DNA from: Clostridiales bacterium
Lineage (GTDB): Bacteria; Bacillota; Clostridia; Christensenellales; Aristaeellaceae
Length of the DNA: 64,000 nucleotides
Assembly: GCA_022787165.1 (NCBI GenBank)
Contig: JALFVL010000038.1
Location: forward strand, 1 to 64,000
Direction of reading: 5' to 3'
In this document: positions 57,617 to 64,000 of the stretch, piece by piece
Numbering within the stretch: position 1 is the stretch's first letter
How the letters are laid out: every line of letters starts with the position of its first letter
Position numbers and translations under genes: made by a program
The notes under the pieces: model-generated
Told to the model about the DNA's origin: nothing
What the model saw: the letters and a program-made list of their open reading frames with translations, nothing else
Database searches by the model: none

Positions 57617-57665
57617 CCCCCATACGGCGCTTGAAGCGTTCATCCGCCGTATGGGGGTTGTTTTC
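57617..57665 (+). terminator. Terminator of 56920-57543 gene
   Basis: 13-bp stem CCCCCATACGGCG / CGCCGTATGGGGG then TTGTTTTC. Confidence 0.88.
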
Positions 57666-57753
57666 TCTGTAAATCCTTCTGCAAGGCTCCGCCCCGGTCG
57701 CAGACAACGGATTTACAGCATTTCGGAGGGCTTGCAGCCGGCATCATGCCGGT

Positions 57754-58668
57754 TTAGTCGTAGATGAACGCATGCAGCTCCTGCGTGCATTGCTCAAGAT
57801 CGGCGATGACCTTGGAGGTGCCGTCGCCGCTCTCATAGTGGTAATGCCCTTCGGAGGGAATCGAGAGCGTGCTGATGTCGCTGACGCCGTTGTCAAGAAT
57901 CGCCATGGCGAGGTTCATCATGTCCAGAAGCTCGATATTGGTGTCGACATAGCTGAGCGCGGTCGTCATGAAGGCGAGCATCTCCTCCATTGAGCAGCTC
58001 TTGATCTTCTTGAACATCGCCGCAAGCAGCTTTCTCTGGCGGCTCGTGCGGCCAAAGTCGTTGTCGAGCTTGCGGATGCGGGCGTAGGCCAGCGCCTGCG
58101 CGCCGCAGAGCGTCGCGGAGGTCGCGCCGCTGGGAATCTTTTTGATCTCCGCCGTGCCATAGCTCGGATCCGCCAGGCTGTTGATCGTGCCGGCCTCGCC
58201 CTTTTCCAGCGCGATCGTCACACCGCCCAGCGCGTCGACGATGTCCGCCACGCCATAGAAATTGATCGAAATGTACTGGCTGATGTTCATGTCAAACCGG
58301 CGGTTGATCGTCTGCATCACCAGATTAGGGCCGCCATAGGTGTGCGCGGCATTGAGCTTGTTCATGTGCCCATTGTCGCCCATCTCCACCCAGAGGTCAC
58401 GGGCCAGGGAGGTCAGCTTGATTTCCCCGCCCTGCTGATCGATCGAGCAGATCATCATCGTATCTGAGCGGCCGGAGGCGAGGTCATCGCCGCGCGTATC
58501 CGTACCGATGAGCAGGATGTTGATGTAGCGCTCGTCAAGCCCCTGCGTCACGCTCAGATCGCCGTCCTCGACGGGCATGCTGTATTCCGCCGGCACAGCG
58601 ACAGGCAGCAGCGCCGCCAGCAGCAGCGCTGTCAGCAGCGCCGCCGCCTTGAAAACTCTTGCTCTCAT
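57754..58668 (-). CDS. LytR-CpsA-Psr (LCP) family protein
   Basis: NILLIGTDTRGDDLASGRSDTMMICSID; LTSLARDLWVEM; FDMNISQYISINFYGVADIVDALGGV. Confidence 0.95.
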   Translation of the reverse strand: MRARVFKAAALLTALLLAALLPVAVPAEYSMPVEDGDLSVTQGLDERYINILLIGTDTRGDDLASGRSDTMMICSIDQQGGEIKLTSLARDLWVEMGDNGHMNKLNAAHTYGGPNLVMQTINRRFDMNISQYISINFYGVADIVDALGGVTIALEKGEAGTINSLADPSYGTAEIKKIPSGATSATLCGAQALAYARIRKLDNDFGRTSRQRKLLAAMFKKIKSCSMEEMLAFMTTALSYVDTNIELLDMMNLAMAILDNGVSDISTLSIPSEGHYHYESGDGTSKVIADLEQCTQELHAFIYD

Positions 58669-59354
58669 GCCTTTCTTTCCTCCCGAAGAACCCTGAGCGC
58701 CGCAGAGAGCCGGTTCTCCCGCGGCCATTCGCCGCGGAAGGTCCGGTATGCACGCTCAAAGGTGTCATAATGCTCGGGTCTGTGCGCATCCGAGGCCACA
58801 TAGGAGACCAGGCCCTCGCGAAGCAGGCGGCGCGCCGTCTTCCGCTCCGCGCTCAGCGGCCGGGCCAGCAGCCCGCCCGCGTCCACCTGCATCTCGCAGC
58901 CCAAGTCGCTCATCGCCTGCGCGATGCCGAAGTCCCGCTGAATGTAGAGGTACCGCTCGGGATGCGCGATGATGGGCAGGTAGCCGTTGTCCATGAGCTC
59001 GCTGACCACGCCCTCCCAGCCAGGCATCAGGTACTCATTGCCGAATTCCAGCAGCAGGCATCGCGTGGAGCCCAGGCAGAAATTTGTAAGCTGCGCCGTG
59101 CCTGCCTTGAGGGTGGCGCGGTAGTTGAACTCGCAGCCCATGCTCAGCGCAAGACCATAGCGATGCGCGATCTCCCGGGTTCGCAGGAACGGCTTCCGGT
59201 TGAAATCCTGATCCCGGGGATCATACACATGCGGCGTGCAGATGATCGAGGTCACGCCGGCCTCTCTGGCGCGGCGCAGCATGTCATGGGTCATCACCTC
59301 GCTGACAGACCCGTCGTCCACGCCGGGGAGAATATGCACATGCATATCGATCAT
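58665..59354 (-). CDS. CpsB/CapC PHP-type tyrosine phosphatase
   Basis: MIDMHVHILPGVDDGSVSEVMTHDMLRRAREAGVTSIICTPHVY; IIAHPERY; VASDAHRPEHY. Confidence 0.95.
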   Translation of the reverse strand: MIDMHVHILPGVDDGSVSEVMTHDMLRRAREAGVTSIICTPHVYDPRDQDFNRKPFLRTREIAHRYGLALSMGCEFNYRATLKAGTAQLTNFCLGSTRCLLLEFGNEYLMPGWEGVVSELMDNGYLPIIAHPERYLYIQRDFGIAQAMSDLGCEMQVDAGGLLARPLSAERKTARRLLREGLVSYVASDAHRPEHYDTFERAYRTFRGEWPRENRLSAALRVLREERKA

Positions 59355-59409
59355 CGCTTCACCCTGCCTGTTCTCCGGATTGCGCCCGGCAAACAGGCGG
59401 CTCTTCCGC

Positions 59410-60876
59410 TCAGTTTCCGTCCTCCCGGTATTCTTCCTCGTCATCCCCGCCGGTGTGGTTTGTCAGCTCGCGGGTCGAGCGGCGCTCTTCCTTGTGCTGG
59501 CTGCCGTAACGGTAGTATTTGTTGTAGTAATAGCTCTTCTGGCGGTGCTGGACAAAGTTGAACGCAATGCCCAGCAGCTGCGCCTTGACCTGATGCAGCT
59601 GGTCGAGCACCTTCTGCAGCTCCTTGCGGTCCACGCGGCCGTCCGCAACGATGACGACCGTGCCATCCGTCTTCGCCGCCAGCGACGCCGCGTCGATGAA
59701 CATGCCCAGCGGGCAGGTGTCAAAGACCACGAGGTCAAAATACTGGCGCGTCTCCTCCAGGAAGCGGTCAAACGTCGCAAGGCCCGCGTTGACGCCGATG
59801 CGGTGGCAGCTGTCCATGAAGAAGAGGTTGTGGGTTCCGGTCTTGGAGACGACCTCCTGCAGCGTCGCGCCGCCGTTGAGGTAATCCATGATGTCCCTCT
59901 TGTTGCGCCGGCCGAGGTAACGGCCCAGCATCGGGGAACGATAGTCCATGTCCACGAGCAGCACGCGCTTGCCCTGTGCCGCCCATTCGCAGGCCAACAT
60001 CAGAGAGACGGAGCTCTTGCCCTCCTTGGGCGTGGTCGAGGTGACGGTCAGCGTGCGCAGCTCCCGCCCCATCGCGGCAAACTCGATGTTCAGCGCGAGC
60101 TTGCGGATGCTCTCCTGCGTATGCTCCGAGACGCACTGGAGCAGGTTGCTCTCCCTCGACTTGTGCTTCTTGAGGAAGGCGTCCATCTCCTTCTTGTAGC
60201 CCGAGATGTTGGAGAGCACGTTGACCTGGAACTTGACCTCCGCGTTGCTGTCAGCGCGCACCTTGGTGTTGAGTACCTCCAGCGCGACGATCGCCGCGAT
60301 CACCAGCGCCATCGCGCCGAAGAACGCGAGGAAGACGAGCCGCTCGCGGCCGCCGTTGGAGGGATATGACGGCAGCGTCGCCTCCGAAGCGATGCTCACG
60401 GAGTCGGACTGCAGCAGGTTGCGGATGTACTCCGTAAACACCTGCGCGAGCGTGTTGGCCGCGACCATGCTCAGCTGCGGATCCCAGCTCGTGACGCCGA
60501 TGTTGATGATTCGGGTATCCTGCACGGCGCTGACGGAGATCGACGCGCCGCTCGGCCAGTAGGGCCAGCCCAGCCGGCTGCAGGTCTCGCTCAAAACATC
60601 CTGCGTCTGAATCAGCTCCTTGTAGTCGCTGACAAAGTAGGCGCTTGAGGAGAGGTCGTAGCGGGTCGTGCCGGTCGAATCGACATAGTCAAACAGCGTG
60701 TACAGCTTGACCTGCGCCGTATAGACATCAATCGTGAAGTTCGCCACATACCAGTTGGCGAGAATCGCCACAAGGATCGGAATCACGATGATGAAGACCA
60801 GCCTGCGCTTGAGGGCCTTGACAATGTCGCCGATCGACAAACTCAGTTCTTCTTCTTGCACGGTTTTCACTCCCAT
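59410..60876 (-). CDS. Fused Wzz/CpsC chain-length regulator + CpsD-type BY-kinase
   Basis: Wzz N-term with two TM; TTPKEGKSSVSLMLACEWAAQGKRVLLVDMDYRSPMLG; Tyr cluster KSYYYNKYYRYG. Confidence 0.93.
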   Translation of the reverse strand: MGVKTVQEEELSLSIGDIVKALKRRLVFIIVIPILVAILANWYVANFTIDVYTAQVKLYTLFDYVDSTGTTRYDLSSSAYFVSDYKELIQTQDVLSETCSRLGWPYWPSGASISVSAVQDTRIINIGVTSWDPQLSMVAANTLAQVFTEYIRNLLQSDSVSIASEATLPSYPSNGGRERLVFLAFFGAMALVIAAIVALEVLNTKVRADSNAEVKFQVNVLSNISGYKKEMDAFLKKHKSRESNLLQCVSEHTQESIRKLALNIEFAAMGRELRTLTVTSTTPKEGKSSVSLMLACEWAAQGKRVLLVDMDYRSPMLGRYLGRRNKRDIMDYLNGGATLQEVVSKTGTHNLFFMDSCHRIGVNAGLATFDRFLEETRQYFDLVVFDTCPLGMFIDAASLAAKTDGTVVIVADGRVDRKELQKVLDQLHQVKAQLLGIAFNFVQHRQKSYYYNKYYRYGSQHKEERRSTRELTNHTGGDDEEEYREDGN

Positions 60877-60917
60877 TCTCAGTGTATCTATCGCCAGGCT
60901 CCGGGCCTATCCCGGAA

Positions 60918-63900
60918 TCAGGGAATCTGAATGCGGTTGAGGTTGAATTTCTTTTCCTCGGCCAGATTGCCGTCCGCGTCATAGCTGCGCTCGATGCGGG
61001 CGACGCCGTCCGTGTTGTTCGTGCCCCAGCCGTCAGCGCCGTAATACGTCTCCGACGTCACGCGGCTGTTCGCGTCGTATTCGTAGGCCACCTCGGCATA
61101 GCCCTTCGCGCCGTCGACCTTCGTCTCCCCATCCGCGAGCAGATAGACCTCCTGCGTGACGCGGTCCATCATGTCGCGCGTGTAGCGGACGACCTGATAA
61201 CCGCCCGCCGTGGTGACGGGATTCTTCTCCGCGTCCATGTAGTGCTCCTCGCGCACGCGGGAGAGGCTGTCGTAAACGTACTCGACGCGGGTGTAGCCTT
61301 CGGAGGTGACCATTGGCTCGCCGTCGGCATCCAGGCTGACGCGGGCGCTGACCAGGTTGTCCTCGCCGTATTCCATGCGCACCTGCAGGCTGCCATTCAC
61401 GCTCGCCATCGGGTTGCCGTTCGCGTCGGTGTATTTTTCCAGCACGGGCCGTCCGGAGCTGTCCACGACGATGTCCTTGGCCTCGTAGCCGTCCACGCAG
61501 GCGACCGGGCTGCCGTCATCCAGGAAATAGCCCTCCCAGATGACGTTGCCGCTCGCGTCATACTCCATGCGCTTGACCTCGTAGCCGCCCGCCTGGCGCA
61601 CGGGGCTGCCCTTCGCGTCGAAATAACGCTCCTCAATCACCCGGCCTGCCCAGTCACAGACGTATGTTGCGCTGGCATAGCCGCCCTTCCAGACGATGGG
61701 CTGTCCGTCGCTGCCGAAGTACTGCTCCGCAATCAGGCCGCCGTTTTCGTTGTATTGCGCCGTCCTGCCCGCAAAGCCATAGCTGATGACGTAGAGCTGC
61801 CCGTCCTCGCCGTAAAACGCCTCGCGCGTCAGGTTGCCGTTTTCGTTGTACGTCCGCTCGGAGTAGGCCTCGCCGAAGCTTCCCCTGCCGTATTCGCCAT
61901 CCGTCTTGTAATAGCCCGTGCGGATGCAGTTGCCGTCCGCGTCGTAGGCGTATTGCAGCAGCGCGTAGGTGCTCGCATAGTCGCAGGTTTCGCCCTTTTC
62001 GTTCTGATGGCGAACCTCCAGCACATGCCCCTGCGCGTCATAGGTGTAGAGCTCGCGCGCATAGCCGTAGGAGGATACAATCAGCTCGCCATTCGGATCG
62101 AGGAAATTGATCTGCGTAACGCGGTCGCGCTCGTCATAGGCATAGGTGATCTGCGCAAAGCGCATGTTGCCGAAGGTCGGCTCACCCTTCTCGTTCAGGC
62201 TGACAATCGACAGCTGGTTGCCATGCCCGTCATAGGTCATGCGCTGGCCGCAGTAGCCCGTCTGCGTCCTGATGGGGTTGCCGTCCGTCCCGTAATACCA
62301 AAGCTCTGTCAGCCTGTCGTGATCGTCATAGGTATAGCGGACCGCCCAGGCCATGCCCCGATGGAGCACGGGCTCCCCCGCCGCGCCGTAATAGGCCTCC
62401 ATGAGCAGGTTGCCCCGCGCGTCATATTCCAGGGAGACCTGCGCATATTCGCCGTTGATCAGCGCCGGCTGCTGCACATGGTCGTAAAACGAAATCCTCG
62501 TCGTATTCCCGTTGGCGTCGTATTCGTAGAGCACATAGGCATAGCCGCCGTAGCCGTTGATCAGATTGAGATTCTCGTCGAGGTAGGCCTCCTTGAGCAG
62601 ATTGCCCCGCGCGTCATACTGCCTGTCCAGCACGGCATAGCCGTAGTCCGTCACGACCAGCGCGCCGTCCTCGCCATAATAGCGCGCCTGCGTCCGCATG
62701 CCGTTCAGGTCATAGCTGTATTCCGCCGCGGCATAGCCCGCGCGGACGTTCATCAGCTCGCCGTCCGTGCCCAGCCAGGCCTCGCGCACGACGTTGCCCG
62801 CCGCGTCGTAGGCCGTCTGCCTGGCCGCATAGCCGCCCGTCGCCAGGCAGAGCGCGCCGCCTTCATCGTAATAGCCGACGTAGGTCTGCCGCCTGAGCTC
62901 ATCATAGGCATAGCGCATGATGGAGAAGCCGTTCGTGCCCATCATCGGCTGACCCTGCTGATCAAGATAGGCCATCTCGGTCGGCAGGCCCTCCTCGGTT
63001 CTGACTGTGCGGATGATCCATGCGCCGTCCGTCATGCGGCAGGCCTCGCCTGCGCGGTTGTACACCCGCTCCCAGCGGGTCAGCCCGTCGTCCGACCAGG
63101 CCGTCTCGATGATGGCATAGCCCGCCCTCAGATTGACCAGCTCGCCATTCTCGCCCAGGTAGCGCGTGCTCGTGCGGCGGTTCTTGGCGTCATAGGCGTA
63201 CTGAATCTGAGCAAAGCCCGAGGAAAGCATCGTCGGATAATGGCGCGCATCGAGGTAGCTCTCCAGCGTCACATTGCCCGCCGCGTCATACGTTCTTGAA
63301 ATCGCCGCATAACCATCCGAAATCACGCAGGGCTCATCCAGATCGTCATAGTACGCGACCAGCGTCTGGTTGCCGCGCTCGTCGTAGGCATAGCGCACGC
63401 AGGCGTAACCCGAGGCAAGCTGGATCGCCGTGCCATCCGCGCCCAGATAGCGCTCCAGGATGACGTGGTTGTCCGCGTCATAGGCGTACTGCGCGCCGGC
63501 GTAGCCCACCGAGGCGACCGTCAAAAGGCCTGCTTCGTCGCGGTAGCGCAGCTCGGTCACGCGGTTCTGCGCATCGAAGTCGCGCTCCACGCAGGCATAG
63601 CCGTCCGGAATACACACGGCATTGCCCCAGCCGTCCTGGAAGGTTTCCCGGATGAGGTTGTTCCTGTCGTCGTACTCAAACGTCCGCTGGCCGTAGCTGC
63701 CAAGCAGCGCAGAGGCGGCGCCATCCGCCCCGTAATAGCTCTCGCGGATGACCCGGCCGCGCGCATCGTAAGCATAGGCGATGGACGCGTAGCCCTCGGA
63801 GATCACCACACCCTGCCCGATTGTGTCCTGATAAGCGCGCAGCGTGACGCGGCCGTAGGCGTCGACCTGCGTCTCCACCTGCGCATAGCCCAGGGCCGTC

Positions 63901-64000
63901 ATCGTGACCTCCCCGTCCTCGCCCAGGTAGCGCAGCTTGATCACATTGCCCCGCACGTCGTAGAGATATCCGACGCTCGCATAGCCGGAGGGGCAGGTGT
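60918..64000 (-). CDS. Giant YD/RHS-like repeat protein, 5' end beyond window
   Basis: >1,000 aa of ~32-aa units 'GYA...YEYDARGN...EAYYGADGEPV...'; frame open through to base 64000. Confidence 0.88.
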   Translation of the reverse strand, partial: TCPSGYASVGYLYDVRGNVIKLRYLGEDGEVTMTALGYAQVETQVDAYGRVTLRAYQDTIGQGVVISEGYASIAYAYDARGRVIRESYYGADGAASALLGSYGQRTFEYDDRNNLIRETFQDGWGNAVCIPDGYACVERDFDAQNRVTELRYRDEAGLLTVASVGYAGAQYAYDADNHVILERYLGADGTAIQLASGYACVRYAYDERGNQTLVAYYDDLDEPCVISDGYAAISRTYDAAGNVTLESYLDARHYPTMLSSGFAQIQYAYDAKNRRTSTRYLGENGELVNLRAGYAIIETAWSDDGLTRWERVYNRAGEACRMTDGAWIIRTVRTEEGLPTEMAYLDQQGQPMMGTNGFSIMRYAYDELRRQTYVGYYDEGGALCLATGGYAARQTAYDAAGNVVREAWLGTDGELMNVRAGYAAAEYSYDLNGMRTQARYYGEDGALVVTDYGYAVLDRQYDARGNLLKEAYLDENLNLINGYGGYAYVLYEYDANGNTTRISFYDHVQQPALINGEYAQVSLEYDARGNLLMEAYYGAAGEPVLHRGMAWAVRYTYDDHDRLTELWYYGTDGNPIRTQTGYCGQRMTYDGHGNQLSIVSLNEKGEPTFGNMRFAQITYAYDERDRVTQINFLDPNGELIVSSYGYARELYTYDAQGHVLEVRHQNEKGETCDYASTYALLQYAYDADGNCIRTGYYKTDGEYGRGSFGEAYSERTYNENGNLTREAFYGEDGQLYVISYGFAGRTAQYNENGGLIAEQYFGSDGQPIVWKGGYASATYVCDWAGRVIEERYFDAKGSPVRQAGGYEVKRMEYDASGNVIWEGYFLDDGSPVACVDGYEAKDIVVDSSGRPVLEKYTDANGNPMASVNGSLQVRMEYGEDNLVSARVSLDADGEPMVTSEGYTRVEYVYDSLSRVREEHYMDAEKNPVTTAGGYQVVRYTRDMMDRVTQEVYLLADGETKVDGAKGYAEVAYEYDANSRVTSETYYGADGWGTNNTDGVARIERSYDADGNLAEEKKFNLNRIQIP

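Noticed and set aside
60882-63299. 805-aa plus-strand ORF antisense to the YD-repeat gene
   Set aside because: Composition is that of a codon-position shadow of the repeat (DAV, RLA, VVR strings), no RBS or family similarity; the minus-strand repeat frame is clearly the coding one.
61000-63900. DNA-level tandem repeat array
   Set aside because: The ~96-bp periodicity reflects protein repeats; copies are too diverged in DNA to be a slippage-prone satellite.
60918-64000. RHS/polymorphic toxin system
   Set aside because: No RHS core motif, no C-terminal effector and no adjacent immunity gene; ends within the repeat array.

Overview
64 kb of a GC-rich, probably endospore-forming Firmicutes/Clostridia chromosome (SpoIIE, a SpoIIQ-like protein, a RicT/YaaT homologue, DacF-type carboxypeptidase, BclA-like collagen protein). 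No rRNA, tRNA, CRISPR array, transposase or prophage block was recognised. Coding is dense, mostly on the minus strand, with many 4-nt start/stop overlaps. Recognisable neighbourhoods are darA-holB-ricT, radA, a complete branched-chain amino-acid ABC operon (livKHMGF), mnmA plus a HAD-thymidylate kinase fusion, spoIIE-tilS-hpt-ftsH, and an exopolysaccharide regulatory cluster (LCP, CpsB, CpsC/D fusion) preceded by a giant YD-like repeat protein that runs off the window end. The items most worth a second look are: (1) the >1,000-aa array of ~32-aa YD-like repeats with no toxin tip beside the cps genes; (2) predicted metallohydrolases of three unrelated folds (CapA, calcineurin-like, ComEC-like MBL) whose metal-binding motifs are all degraded; (3) a perfect consensus promoter firing antisense to a lone plus-strand gene, between its stop codon and its terminator; (4) a Cys-rich collagen-like spore-surface candidate; (5) a RicT with a long charged Arg/Glu-rich tail. 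Long antisense ORFs in the supplied track are GC-driven artefacts. All calls are from reading the sequence; no database search was run.
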